From positions 310,001 to 374,000 of the forward strand of contig CAVOYR010000005.1 in assembly GCA_963700735.1 (NCBI GenBank): a DNA stretch of 64,000 bases, read 5' to 3'. How positions within the stretch are numbered: the first letter of the stretch is position 1; each line of letters begins with the position of its first letter. Both the position numbers and the translations under genes were made by a program. This stretch comes from Anderseniella sp963700735. Lineage in GTDB: Bacteria; Pseudomonadota; Alphaproteobacteria; Rhizobiales; Aestuariivirgaceae. Shown piece after piece: positions 45,946-54,815 of this stretch. A model generated the notes under the pieces. It saw only the letters and a program-made list of their open reading frames with translations. It had not been told where the DNA came from and did not search any database.

Positions 45946-46167
45946 GTGCACTACGACACCATGGAAACGAGGCAGATGCAGTTCCTGTCCGAAACCGCGA
46001 GGGCGCGGTTGAGGGAACTTGAATCGCGCGCTGCCGTCGTGCGCCTGCAGGCAGCCGCCGGCCTGACCGAAAGCACCTTCCTGGCCGAGCGTGCCGAAGC
46101 GCTGCAAAAGAGCATCAAGCAACAGCTTGCCGGCCATGATCAGCCTGCCGGCAGGGACGAGGCCTGA
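45946..46167 (+). CDS. Small helical protein of unknown function, paired with a DUF1476-like gene
   Basis: 73 residues, nearly all predicted helix with coiled-coil-like spacing (FLSETARARLRELESRAAVV, then STFLAERAEALQKSIKQQL). No membrane segment or signal. Start is GTG 45946, with a strong GGAGGAG about nine bases upstream; the ATG at 45961 has no such site. It ends six bases before the DUF1476-like gene, so they are probably one transcript. Family not recognised. Confidence 0.65.
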   Translation: MHYDTMETRQMQFLSETARARLRELESRAAVVRLQAAAGLTESTFLAERAEALQKSIKQQLAGHDQPAGRDEA

Positions 46168-46173
46168 GCAGCG

Positions 46174-46464
46174 ATGGATCATGTCGAGAATGAAACACGC
46201 GACAGCGGGCAGGTCATTGCCCGCCGCAACTACCTGCTCGCTGTCTGGGCAGGCAAACAATTGGCGCTGAACGCTGAGGAACTGCCCGCATTCATCGATG
46301 CGGTCATGAAGTCGGACTTTGAAGAACCCGGTCCGCACGACGTGATCAGGAAACTCGAAACCGATTTCCGCAAGCGGGGATTGCGAGTTACCGCGCCCCA
46401 GCTGCTGTCCAAGTTGCAGGCGATCGAGAAAAGCGTTCGTGCGGAGCTTCTGACTACCGACTAG
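46174..46464 (+). CDS. Divergent DUF1476 / ATPase-inhibitor-zeta-like protein
   Basis: 96 residues. The core ARRNYLLAVWAGKQLAL, then SDFEEPGPHDVIRKLETDF, matches DUF1476 (compare ARRNKLLGLWAAEKLGL and ADFEEPGDEDVLRK), the zeta subunit that inhibits the F1-ATPase in alphaproteobacteria. The canonical inhibitory N-terminus (FDDREKAFEKKF) is missing; instead there is MDHVENETRDSGQ. So it is probably a paralog with changed function, not the main inhibitor. Similarity noted by eye. Confidence 0.72.
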   Translation: MDHVENETRDSGQVIARRNYLLAVWAGKQLALNAEELPAFIDAVMKSDFEEPGPHDVIRKLETDFRKRGLRVTAPQLLSKLQAIEKSVRAELLTTD

Positions 46465-46498
46465 AGCGGTCAGACGCTGTCGAGAGGGACAGACCGCC

Positions 46499-47371
46499 TC
46501 AGCCGCTCGTCCGCAGCCACATGCTGACCCGGTTCGCCGGGCTGGACGGGCGCAGCGGCCGGGGTGACCACAGCCGCAGGTACCGGTTCAACGTCACCCT
46601 CGCAGCGAACGGCGCGACAAGGTCGCCACGTGCCACATGGTCCGACACCAGGCTGTCGTGGCCGATCAGCACCCCTGCCCCGTTGACTGTTTCAGTCAGC
46701 GCCAGCGTATAGAGCGAGAACACCGGCCCGCGCGGGGTCATGCTTTCACCCGGCATCGCCTCGCGCGCCCACAAGCTCCAGTCATCGCTCCACACCGCAT
46801 CGGTGATGCAGGTGACACCGGCAAGGCCGCCCGGACCTGTCAGTCGTGCGGCAACGGCTGGCGCACACACCGGGTAGATCACATCCCGGCACAACGCGCC
46901 GTCCGCTTCTTCACCGTAGAACAGGCACAGGTCATACGGCGCGCGCTTGAGATTGGGCGGGGCTTCCATGGCGGTGATCGAGATGGAAATGTCGGGGGCT
47001 GCTGCCCGCAAGGCCGGCAACCGGGGCGACAGCCACAATTGCGCCAGTGATGGCAGCGTCGCGATGTGCACCTGCCTGGGTGCCGCTTCCGCGCGCAAGT
47101 TCACCATAACCTCGCCGAGCGCATCGAACGCCTCGACGAAGCCCGGCAACACGCGCTTGCCCAACGCGTTCAGTTCCACGCCGCGCGCGGTGCGCACGAA
47201 CAGTTCGGCGCCCAGATGCGACTCCAGCGCCTTCACATGTGCCGTCACCGCCCCCGGTGTCACGCCCAACTCGGCCGCAGCCGCCTTGAACCCGCCAAGC
47301 CGGGCGGCTGCCTCGAATGCCCGCAAGGCGTTGAGGGGAACATCCTTTGGTCTGGGCGGCTGCACGGACAT
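46499..47371 (-). CDS. LysR-family transcriptional regulator (GcvA-like)
   Basis: 290 residues. N-terminal winged HTH (NALRAFEAAARLGGFKAAAA, ELGVTPGAVTAHVKALE) and a periplasmic-binding-protein-like effector domain. The N-terminal pattern is that of the GcvA/AmpR branch. ATG 47371 is used; the open frame extends far upstream but that part is antisense to the next gene. It is divergent from the SHMT-like gene across 114 bases, so that gene is its probable target. Confidence 0.9.
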   Translation of the reverse strand: MSVQPPRPKDVPLNALRAFEAAARLGGFKAAAAELGVTPGAVTAHVKALESHLGAELFVRTARGVELNALGKRVLPGFVEAFDALGEVMVNLRAEAAPRQVHIATLPSLAQLWLSPRLPALRAAAPDISISITAMEAPPNLKRAPYDLCLFYGEEADGALCRDVIYPVCAPAVAARLTGPGGLAGVTCITDAVWSDDWSLWAREAMPGESMTPRGPVFSLYTLALTETVNGAGVLIGHDSLVSDHVARGDLVAPFAARVTLNRYLRLWSPRPLRPSSPANRVSMWLRTSG

Positions 47372-47485
47372 GAACTGAGCCTCAGTTTTTCTGACCCTAT
47401 TATTTCGCAAATCTGGCTTGTGTGCAAGCCGCGCCCGGGGCCATGTGAGCGCAGCCAACAACCGATTTCCACAAGGTGCCTGCCA

Positions 47486-48808
47486 ATGCCCGCTCTCGCT
47501 ACCCGCCCCTGGGTTCCTGCTCCTTGCGAAGACCTGATCCAGTCGTACGCCGCCGACACTGCCAAGGCTGACAGCGCAACTATCGCCGCCCGGTTGGATA
47601 AATTGGTAGCCGATAACCGCCGGATCCACGAGCGCGACTGTTTCAACCTCAACCCCGCCACCAACGTGATGAACCCGCGCGCCGAGGCCATGCTGGCGTC
47701 GGGCATCGGGTCGCGGCCGTCGCTGGGCTATCCGGGCGACAAGTACGAGATGGGGCTTGAAGCCATCGAGGAGATTGAGGTCATCGCGGCCGAACTGGCA
47801 GCGGAAATCTTCGACGCGTCCCATGCTGAAATCCGCGTGCCGTCCGGGGCCATCGCCAACCTCTATGGTTTCATGGCGCTGACGAAGCCGGGTGACGCCA
47901 TCATCGCCCCGCCCGGCTCCATCGGCGGGCATGTCACCCACCATGACGCAGGCTGCGCCGGGCTGTACGGCCTCGACATACACCACGCACCAATTGCGGC
48001 AGACGGCTACACCGTGGACGTGGACGCGCTGGCGCACCTCGCCCGGCAGGTGAAGCCGAAACTCATCACCATCGGCGGCAGCCTCAACCTCGAACCGCAC
48101 CCGGTGGCCACCATCCGCGCGATTGCCGATGACGTTGGCGCACATGTGCTGTTCGACGCCGCCCACCAGTGCGGCATCATCGCCGGCAAGGCTTGGCCGA
48201 ACCCGCTCCACGACGGCGCGCACCTGATGACCATGAGCACCTACAAGTCGCTCGGCGGGCCAGCAGGCGGGCTCATCGTCACCAATGACGCGCAGATTGC
48301 CGAGAAGCTGGATCACATCGCGTTTCCCGGCATGACCGCCAACTTCGATGCTGCCAAGTCAGCGGCGCTTGCCGTGTCGCTGCTCGACTGGCGCGACCAC
48401 GGGCAGGCCTACGCTGGCGCCATGACCGAGCTTGCCGTGGCACTGGCAACAGCGCTCGATGCAGAAGGCCTGCCGGTGTTCGGCAAGTCGCGCGGCTTCA
48501 CCCGTTCACACCAGTTCGCCATCGAGGCAGCCCGGTTCGGCGGCGGCCAGGCCGCTTCGAAGACCTTGCGCAAGGCGGGCTTCCTCGCCTGTGGCATCGG
48601 CCTGCCGATCAATGCTGTTTCCGGTGACCTGAACGGGCTGCGCATCGGCACGCCCGAACTGGTGCGCTGGGGCGTCACCCGGGCGGATGCACCGCGCATG
48701 GCCAACCTGATTGCACGCGCGCTGACCACCAACGATCCGGCCTCACTGGCTGAAGAGGTGGGCAATTGGCGAAAGACATTCGACAAGCTGCACTTCATCC
48801 GCGCATAA
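47486..48808 (+). CDS. SHMT-like fold type I PLP enzyme
   Basis: 440 residues. It follows the serine hydroxymethyltransferase plan: FNLNPATNVMNPRAEAMLAS, GYPGDKYEMGLEAIEEIE, HVLFDAAHQCGIIAG, and a PLP lysine in MTMSTYKSLGGPAGG (where GlyA has THKTLRGPRGG). It differs enough from GlyA that it may use another amino acid (for example 2-methylserine or a threonine-type substrate). The LysR regulator is divergent. GAAGGTG-like site (AAGGTG) nine bases before ATG 47486. Confidence 0.82.
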   Translation: MPALATRPWVPAPCEDLIQSYAADTAKADSATIAARLDKLVADNRRIHERDCFNLNPATNVMNPRAEAMLASGIGSRPSLGYPGDKYEMGLEAIEEIEVIAAELAAEIFDASHAEIRVPSGAIANLYGFMALTKPGDAIIAPPGSIGGHVTHHDAGCAGLYGLDIHHAPIAADGYTVDVDALAHLARQVKPKLITIGGSLNLEPHPVATIRAIADDVGAHVLFDAAHQCGIIAGKAWPNPLHDGAHLMTMSTYKSLGGPAGGLIVTNDAQIAEKLDHIAFPGMTANFDAAKSAALAVSLLDWRDHGQAYAGAMTELAVALATALDAEGLPVFGKSRGFTRSHQFAIEAARFGGGQAASKTLRKAGFLACGIGLPINAVSGDLNGLRIGTPELVRWGVTRADAPRMANLIARALTTNDPASLAEEVGNWRKTFDKLHFIRA

Positions 48809-48816
48809 AGGCGCGC

Positions 48817-49722
48817 ATGAGCGCCGTTACCGGATTTACCAGCAGCATGAAGCTCGCCGCCGGCAGCATTGCCGTCGGCCTCGTCGTGCTGGCCATCAAG
48901 CTGGTGGCGTGGTGGATGACCGGCTCCGTCGCGCTGTTTTCCGATGCACTGGAAAGCATTGTCAACGTGGTTGCCGCCATCGCCGCGCTGATCGCCGTCT
49001 ATTACGCCGCCCAGCCGGCAGACGAGCGCCACCCCTATGGCCACCACAAGGCGGAGTTCTTCTCCGCCGTACTCGAAGGCGCGATGATCATCGTCGCGGC
49101 GCTGGTCATCTTCCATGAGGCCTGGCAAGCCCTCCAGAACCCGCGCCCGCTGGATGCGCCGGTGGAAGGCCTGCTGGTCAACTGGCTTGCCAGCGTGCTC
49201 AACGGCTTCTGGTGCTGGGTGCTGATATCGCGCGGCCGCAAGCTGCGCTCGCCCGCGCTGGTGGCCGACGGCAAGCACCTGTTGTCGGACGTGATCTCCT
49301 CGGTCGGCGTCACCTTCGGCGTGCTGCTGGCCATCGTCACCGGCTGGCACGTGCTGGACCCGCTGCTTGCAGGCCTCGTTGCGCTCAACATCCTGTGGTC
49401 GGGCTGGAAGGTGATGAGCCAGTCCCTGTCAGGGCTGATGGACGAGGCGGTGCCGGAGGAAACGCTGTCCTCCATCCGCGCCATCATTTCCGACAAGGCG
49501 ACCGGCGCCATCGAGGCACACGACCTGCGCACCCGCCACGCCGGGCCCGTCACCTTCATCGACTTCCACCTGGTGGTCGATGGCCATACCTCGGTGTCCG
49601 ATGCGCACGACATCTGCGACCGGATCGAGGCAGCAATCATGAAGCAGGTGCCGGACGCCCGGGTGACCATACACGTGGAGCCGGAGAACAAGGCCAAGCA
49701 CAAGGGCGTCATCGTGGTGTAA
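48817..49722 (+). CDS. Cation diffusion facilitator family metal exporter
   Basis: 301 residues. About six membrane segments with paired metal-binding motifs SDALESIVN (membrane helix 2) and DGKHLLSDVISS (helix 5), and HPYGHHKAEFFS in the loop; a cytoplasmic C-terminal domain has RTRHAGPVTFIDFHLVVDGH. Typically exports Zn2+, Fe2+ or other divalent ions. It starts eight bases after the SHMT-like gene, so is likely co-transcribed. Confidence 0.92.
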   Translation: MSAVTGFTSSMKLAAGSIAVGLVVLAIKLVAWWMTGSVALFSDALESIVNVVAAIAALIAVYYAAQPADERHPYGHHKAEFFSAVLEGAMIIVAALVIFHEAWQALQNPRPLDAPVEGLLVNWLASVLNGFWCWVLISRGRKLRSPALVADGKHLLSDVISSVGVTFGVLLAIVTGWHVLDPLLAGLVALNILWSGWKVMSQSLSGLMDEAVPEETLSSIRAIISDKATGAIEAHDLRTRHAGPVTFIDFHLVVDGHTSVSDAHDICDRIEAAIMKQVPDARVTIHVEPENKAKHKGVIVV

Positions 49723-49739
49723 GGCAACGCTCTCGCCTG

Positions 49740-50114
49740 TCAGGCAAGCTGGCCCAGCTTGAACATGACGGACATGCTGGCAAACAACATGGTGAATACA
49801 GACGCCTTCTGGGCGAAGAACAGGTAGGCTTCCCTGAGCGCCGTGCTGACCAGCCGCTGCGCAATTTCAGCGCGCGGCCTGTCATCCTTGCGGAGAATGA
49901 GCCAGGTTTCGGTGCGCTTGTAAGGCCTCCTGTGCGCCAGCAAGGCACGCACCAGCAGGATCAGGCATATGCCCAGGGACATGGCACCCCCGGTCCTCGC
50001 CGCCAGCGCGGGGTCCCAGCTGAGGCCAAGAACGACGCACAGGACCCCCAGACCGGCGAACCCGCAGGCGCGCCCGACAGAAACAAAGGCTGCTGCTTCG
50101 ACCGGATTGGTCAT
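49740..50114 (-). CDS. Small membrane protein of unknown function
   Basis: 124 residues. Two hydrophobic segments at about 14-30 (ACGFAGLGVLCVVLGLSW) and 44-60 (MSLGICLILLVRALL), a basic central region (HRRPYKRTETWLILRKDDR) and a further hydrophobic stretch near the end. No family recognised. GGGATAAG upstream supports ATG 50114; an extension to 50144 is possible. Convergent with the CDF gene. Confidence 0.7.
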   Translation of the reverse strand: MTNPVEAAAFVSVGRACGFAGLGVLCVVLGLSWDPALAARTGGAMSLGICLILLVRALLAHRRPYKRTETWLILRKDDRPRAEIAQRLVSTALREAYLFFAQKASVFTMLFASMSVMFKLGQLA

Positions 50115-50323
50115 CGCACTTATCCCGGGCTCACTGCGCATCATCCGCGCGATCTGCCGGAAAACAGTGCACCATGACGCACGGGCAAGCGCAAGCGGGT
50201 TGTCGCCGAAGCCGCGACGTGGAGCGGTATGGCGGCCATGCCGCAAATGCGATTGTCTGCACGTGGTATCGCAGGCACCATCGCCGAGCATCCAGGTTGA
50301 ATCACAAAAGGCAAATCCGGCTC

Positions 50324-51301
50324 ATGTCCGTTCGTTCCGCCAGCAGGTTGACCCTGCCCAGCACGCCCCGCCAGGACCGGCCGGGCCTTGCCGTGCTGAT
50401 GCTGTGCACAGCCGTCGCGCTGGCTTCCACCATGGATGCCGTCATCAAGTTCCTGTCCGGCGGCTATCCGGTGCACCAGCTTCTGGCGGTGCGCTGCGGG
50501 CTGGCGCTGCCCTTGCTCGCCGCCTATGCCATCTGGCGCTCAGGCTCGTTGGGCGTGGAAAGGGCAAAATGGCCGCTGGTGGCGTTGCGCGGTTTCGTCA
50601 TGTGCACCGCCTATCTGGCCTTTGCCATGGCGGTGGCCACGTTGCCGCTGGCCTCGGGTGTCGCGATCTATTTCACCATGCCGCTGTTCGTTGCCATGCT
50701 GGCGGGGCCTGTACTGGGAGAATACGTGCCGGTTTACCGCTGGCTGGCGATTGCAGCCGGGTTCATGGGCGTCCTCATCATGATCCGCCCGGGGTCTTCG
50801 GTGTTCGAGCCTGCTGCCCTGCTGTCGCTCTATTCCGCGTTCGGTTACGCAATCAGCCAGATGATTACCCGCTCACTCAGCGCCTCCGTGCCAAGCCCGG
50901 TCCTGGCGTTCTGGGGCAACTTTGCCTACCTGTCGCTGGCACTGGTGCTGTCAGTCGCATTCCTTGGCGCGCAGGCTGACGAGAGCGGCCATCCCTCCGT
51001 CGCCTTTCTGATGCGCGGCTGGTCCGTGCCGCCTTGGCCCGACCTGCTGCTGATGAGTTCGACAGGGTTGCTGTCGGCCATCGCCATGGTGTGCTTTGCC
51101 ACGGCCTACAAGCTCGGTGAAGCCAACTTCGTGGCCCCGTTCGAGTATTCGGCCATGCTGTGGGCCACCATCTTCGGTATCGTGCTGTTCGCCGATTTTC
51201 CCGATATCTGGACGATCACCGGTGGGTCCATCGTGGCGCTGGCAGGCCTTGCCATGCTGTGGTTCGACCGGCAACGCAAGCGGTCAGTGCAACCGGCCTG
51301 A
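50324..51301 (+). CDS. DMT-superfamily (EamA) transporter
   Basis: 325-residue paralog of the transporter at 44808, with about ten membrane segments and two EamA repeats. The shared anatomy is close, for example FLSGGYPVHQLLAVRCGLALP here and LLSDRYPAHQIVFVRAIIALP there, and PFEYSAMLWATI in both C-terminal halves. Substrate unknown. ATG 50324 is taken; the upstream extension looks unrelated. Confidence 0.88.
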   Translation: MSVRSASRLTLPSTPRQDRPGLAVLMLCTAVALASTMDAVIKFLSGGYPVHQLLAVRCGLALPLLAAYAIWRSGSLGVERAKWPLVALRGFVMCTAYLAFAMAVATLPLASGVAIYFTMPLFVAMLAGPVLGEYVPVYRWLAIAAGFMGVLIMIRPGSSVFEPAALLSLYSAFGYAISQMITRSLSASVPSPVLAFWGNFAYLSLALVLSVAFLGAQADESGHPSVAFLMRGWSVPPWPDLLLMSSTGLLSAIAMVCFATAYKLGEANFVAPFEYSAMLWATIFGIVLFADFPDIWTITGGSIVALAGLAMLWFDRQRKRSVQPA

Positions 51302-51344
51302 TTGCTGCAACAGCCGTCCGCAACCATGGACGGCCCAGCGAGCG

Positions 51345-51446
51345 CTACTTCGTACCCTGGCGCATCAACTGCATGGCCAGCACCACCGAAAAGCTCAGGA
51401 AGGCAGCAATCACCATTGCAAGGTAAATCGACTCAAGCGTTGTCAT
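51345..51446 (-). CDS. 33-residue single-TM mini-protein
   Basis: Starting at ATG 51446, MTTLESIYLAMVIAAFLSFS and on, ending MQLMRQGTK: one hydrophobic helix of about 22 residues with a basic C-terminus. AAGGGA lies about eight bases upstream. Very short, so confidence is moderate, but the site and the clean membrane segment argue for a real gene. Divergent from the 66-residue gene across a dyad-rich region. Confidence 0.55.
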   Translation of the reverse strand: MTTLESIYLAMVIAAFLSFSVVLAMQLMRQGTK

Positions 51447-51578
51447 CGCGGAAATCCCTTTTGCGAGTTGGAACGTCACCCCGCCAGCCTGTCGCGCTGT
51501 CACGCCTTCAGCATTGATCCTGATCAAGCTGCCTCGGCATTTTAAGGTGCGGCATTGTGCGCAGGCCCATACGCAACA

Positions 51579-51636
51579 TTTCCTGATGCACCATCAGGAA
51601 AACGCATGATAGCATGCGTTCAATGAATGCGCATTC
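51579..51636. promoter_or_regulatory. Three consecutive dyads (operator-like cluster)
   Basis: Side by side lie TTTCCTGATG/CATCAGGAAA (51579-51588 / 51592-51601, perfect 10-bp arms, three-base gap), AACGCAT/ATGCGTT (51601-51607 / 51614-51620, seven-bp arms) and the 12-bp palindrome GAATGCGCATTC (51625-51636). They lie between the divergent 33- and 66-residue genes, 38 bases before the latter. Operators or RNA hairpins. Confidence 0.55.
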
Positions 51637-51673
51637 GCGTCCCCCCTCTCATCACCACAAGGAGACCCGCAAA

Positions 51674-51874
51674 GTGAGCTACAATCCGTCGTTCCGGTTG
51701 AATCCCAAGCAGCTTTCCATCATCGAAGATGCTTTGCGCACCGAAATGAGCCGGGTTGCAAAGCCCGATTGCAAGGACTCCGTCGCCACCGCGCGCGAAA
51801 TCAACGAGCTGCTGGCGCATCTGCACCACCAGAAGAGCTGGTACACGCCGAAGCAGCCCGTACCGCTGGGCTGA
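51674..51874 (+). CDS. Small cytoplasmic protein of unknown function
   Basis: 66 residues, predicted mainly helical: SYNPSFRLNPKQLSIIEDAL, then SVATAREINELLAHLHHQKS and a YTPKQPVPLG tail. The GTG at 51674 is chosen because GGAGA lies eight bases upstream; the frame is open for 20 codons further. No family recognised. Preceded by the cluster of dyads at 51579-51636, which suggests tight regulation. Confidence 0.65.
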   Translation: MSYNPSFRLNPKQLSIIEDALRTEMSRVAKPDCKDSVATAREINELLAHLHHQKSWYTPKQPVPLG

Positions 51875-51980
51875 CCAGCCACCATCCGGTTGTGGCTGAC
51901 GGCTGGTTACACGCATTAATTGAATATTGACACATTGTTTACTACCCTTGCGTGCAAACCTGTTCGTGAGGAAGTCAGCC

Positions 51981-52335
51981 ATGCTTATCCAGCCAGCCAT
52001 GATGGCGGTCACCGCCCCCAACACAGCAAGGCTTTCGCCTGCGGGTGTTCGCGTCGGCTATGATTTCGGGCCGGCCCGAAGTTTCGCTTTGCCCGCTGTA
52101 TTCAGGCCATGGTGTCGAGACCGGCATCTGGCAGTGCACACCCGGCGGCTGGGCGATCGAGAACCGGCCCAATACCGAGATCTGCTACGTTGTTTCCGGC
52201 TCGGGCATGATCACCGACGAGGATGGCCGTGTGCATGCGCTCGGTCCGGGCACCGTTGTCACTTTGCCCAAGGGCTGGTCCGGCCGGTGGGACATCACCA
52301 GCGATCTGCGCAAACTCTACGTCTTCTCGTTGTGA
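51981..52335 (+). CDS. Cupin-domain protein (DUF861-like), interrupted by a single-base frameshift
   Basis: Two frames carry one protein. ATG 51981 (GAGGAAG eight bases upstream) opens MLIQPAMMAVTAPNTARLSP, and the rest runs from about 52061 to the TGA at 52335. Removing one T at 52064-52066 gives AGVRVGYDSGRPEVSLCPLY and 117 residues, aligning throughout with the paralog at 56533 (GHDSGSPHMSVREMYSG). The cupin core is CTPGGWAIENRPNTEICYVV and LPKGWSGRWDIT. Metal-binding residues are limited (Glu in TEIC); probably a small metal- or ligand-binding protein. Function unknown. Confidence 0.8.
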
Positions 52336-54134
52336 CGGCGCCTGGGCCGCAGCCTTGCGGCAATGCCAGCCAGATGATCCCTGACGCGATCCTGCCATTC
52401 AGGCTCTTCCGGCAGTTCAAGAACAACGCGCAGCACGGTGTCTCCGGCAAGCTCCACCGCAACCAGTTCGAGGTGGTCCAGATGCAGCCTGTCGAAGGTG
52501 CTGAGCAGGTCTCCGTACTCCAGGTCAAAGGCTTGCGCGGCAGTCAGGCCGCGGAACTGGTCAGGCAGGCGGAACCTGTATTCCTCGGCAAGCAGCTCCA
52601 TTTCCACGTTGCCATCGAAAGCAAAGCCAAGCAGGTCCGTCGACTGTAGTGGTTTGGCGGCGGGGTCGAACAGCGAGTCCAGCCGCCTGATCCGGTCCGG
52701 CGGCACCAGGAAGTAGCCGTAGTCACCGGCCGCCAGCGGACCGGCCTGATCGGGCGAGACGACCTCGTCGCCCCGCACCACGAACACCGGCTTGAGCCAG
52801 ACCGGCGAATAGGATGCCGACAGGTAGGAACACCCTGCCTCGATGGGATAGGCGACCAACTCAAGCTGCTCCTGGCCCGGCAGGTCGATTTCGAACCGCT
52901 GCACCACCGGAGCCGTATCCGGCAACGCAAGGTTCAACCGCCGCGCGGCCCATGCCAGCGAGGTGCCCTGCGCCAGCAGTGACACAAGCACCACCACGAA
53001 CGCCAGGTTGAAGAACAACTGCGAGCCGGGCAATCCGGCAAGCACCGGCAAGGTTGCCATGAAAATTGATACCGCGCCGCGCAGGCCCACCCATGACACG
53101 TAGATCGTTTCGGTCAGCATGAAGCGGAACGGTGCCAGCGACAGCATCACGCCCAAGGGCCGGGCGACCAGCATCAGGAATGCAGCTATCAGTATCGCCG
53201 TATAGGCATAATCGGCCATCTTGCTTGGCGTCACCAGAAGCCCCAGCACCACGAACATCACCAGCTGCGCCATCCAGGTGGAGCTGTCCATGAAGCTCAG
53301 CAACGACGGAAACGCCCGCACCGGGCGGTTACCCACAATGAGGCCTGCAAGATAGACCGCAAGGAACCCGCTCGCATTCAGGATCGTCGATGCCGAGAAA
53401 ATCACGATGGCGGCGGCCAGCACGAACAGCGGCCTGAGGCCTGCCGGCAGCGGCATGCGTGCCAGCATCAGCACCAGAAGGAAACCTCCGCCCGCACCAA
53501 GCAATGCCCCCAGCGCGAACTGCTGGAAAAACAGCAACAGTGTCGTGATAATCGGGGCCGCACCGCTCGACACGCCGTTCGGCAGCGTATCCATCATGGC
53601 CAGGTCCAGCAGGGCCAGCGTCAGGAACAGGGCCATCGGGTCGTTGGTGGCAGACTTCGTTTCGAGAACCGTGCCGACCTTGCCGCGAAGTCTCAGGCCG
53701 CCAGCCTTGAGCAGGAAAAACACGGCGGCAGCATCGGTCGACGCAATGATGGAGCCAAGCAGGAAGCTGATGATCCAGCCCAGCCCGATGACATAGTGGG
53801 CAAACAGGCCGGTCAGGCCGGCCGTCAACAGCACACCCACCGTCGACAGCGCCAGCGCCGGTCCGGCGACGGACCGGATGGCGGACAACCGCGTGCGCAT
53901 GCCGCCATCAAACAGGATCACGGCCAGCGCGGCAGAGCCGATGAGATAGGCAGCAATGTAGCTGTCGAACCGCAACCCGCCCGGACCATCCTCGCCCAGC
54001 AGCATGCCGATGCCGAGAAAGACCAGCAGCAAGGGAGCGCCGAAGCGCATGGCGGCAATGCTCGACAATATGCCGAGCACGATAATGGCCGCTGCTGACA
54101 GCAGGACGAGGTTATTGACGACTAGTTCTTGCAT
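52317..54134 (-). CDS. Potassium/proton antiporter (CvrA/NhaP2-like)
   Basis: 605 residues. About 12-13 membrane segments of the CPA1 Na+(K+)/H+ exchanger family, with ASTDAAAVFFLL and ETKSATNDPMALFLT (the Asn-Asp pair of the transport site), followed by a TrkA-C domain (about 405-480) and a C-terminal CorC/HlyC-like domain (about 510-600). That three-part architecture is the NhaP2/CvrA type, which exports K+ and protects against high internal potassium. The 3' end overlaps the convergent cupin by 19 bases. Confidence 0.93.
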   Translation of the reverse strand: MQELVVNNLVLLSAAAIIVLGILSSIAAMRFGAPLLLVFLGIGMLLGEDGPGGLRFDSYIAAYLIGSAALAVILFDGGMRTRLSAIRSVAGPALALSTVGVLLTAGLTGLFAHYVIGLGWIISFLLGSIIASTDAAAVFFLLKAGGLRLRGKVGTVLETKSATNDPMALFLTLALLDLAMMDTLPNGVSSGAAPIITTLLLFFQQFALGALLGAGGGFLLVLMLARMPLPAGLRPLFVLAAAIVIFSASTILNASGFLAVYLAGLIVGNRPVRAFPSLLSFMDSSTWMAQLVMFVVLGLLVTPSKMADYAYTAILIAAFLMLVARPLGVMLSLAPFRFMLTETIYVSWVGLRGAVSIFMATLPVLAGLPGSQLFFNLAFVVVLVSLLAQGTSLAWAARRLNLALPDTAPVVQRFEIDLPGQEQLELVAYPIEAGCSYLSASYSPVWLKPVFVVRGDEVVSPDQAGPLAAGDYGYFLVPPDRIRRLDSLFDPAAKPLQSTDLLGFAFDGNVEMELLAEEYRFRLPDQFRGLTAAQAFDLEYGDLLSTFDRLHLDHLELVAVELAGDTVLRVVLELPEEPEWQDRVRDHLAGIAARLRPRRRHNEKT

Positions 54135-54218
54135 CGATGATCGACGTTCCCTGCGCGTGGAGTCATCATCTGCTGAGCTCCATCCATCTGACCAGAGAAA
54201 AACGCCGGCAGGCCAGCC

Positions 54219-54794
54219 CTACTCCAGCCCGCGCTCGCGCAACCGCTCGCCGATCAGGTCGGCTGCCGAGCCGTCGCGGCCAAAGCAGCTGTTGATGTTG
54301 CTCAGGCGGCTGTTCACGCTGACCGGCGGAAAGCCGAAACGCGCCATGTCAGCGGCCAGTGCGTCTGTGGCCTGTTTCAGGGAAGCCGCATCAAAACCCT
54401 CTTCGTCGCGTAGCCGCAACGCCGCGATGCAGTCTGCGACCGCCTCGTTCATCAGGTGCTCCGGGCCGTTCCTTGGCGGATGGGGCCGGTCCACGTCGCC
54501 GGTCTGGTGGTGGGCGCATTCATGGCGGTCAATGAACTGCTGGAACGGCACGGGTGCTGCGGCGAAGTTCATTCGCATGACCACGCGTTTGCCGTCCGGA
54601 TTGCGGCGCGCCATGCCAGCCGCCAGCGGCGCGCCTTGCGGCGCGGCTCGCTCGACCAGCTCGAAGGCTACCACCTCACCGGTATTGGACGTGCACGCAG
54701 GCGGCTGCGCTACGGCATTGCCGGCAGCGTGCGCCAGCGTCGGAGCGCCGGCCAGGCAAGCCGGTATCAGTGTTACAGCAATGATCCGATGCAC
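54219..54794 (-). CDS. Exported protein with HExxH-like zinc motif
   Basis: 191 residues. Signal peptide about 1-23 (MHRIIAVTLIPACLAGAPTL AHA). A possible gluzincin site reads FIDRHECAHHQTGD with a following LMNEAVADCIAALRL (Glu/Asp third ligand). Two flanking cysteines (PACTS and NSCFG) may be disulfide-bonded. The start is GTG 54794, with GGGAGAA nine bases upstream. Family not recognised; a small periplasmic protease is inference. Confidence 0.65.
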   Translation of the reverse strand: MHRIIAVTLIPACLAGAPTLAHAAGNAVAQPPACTSNTGEVVAFELVERAAPQGAPLAAGMARRNPDGKRVVMRMNFAAAPVPFQQFIDRHECAHHQTGDVDRPHPPRNGPEHLMNEAVADCIAALRLRDEEGFDAASLKQATDALAADMARFGFPPVSVNSRLSNINSCFGRDGSAADLIGERLRERGLE

Positions 54795-54815
54795 GCGCAG
54801 CCGTTCTCCCGAAAA

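Noticed and set aside
47372..48316. 600-residue open frame upstream of the LysR regulator
   Set aside because: The part beyond the LysR ATG is antisense to the SHMT-like gene and has no recognisable domain; the LysR start at 47371 is well supported.
51927..51932. Perfect TTGACA hexamer upstream of the first cupin
   Set aside because: No acceptable -10 hexamer at 16-18 bases, so no promoter is called.
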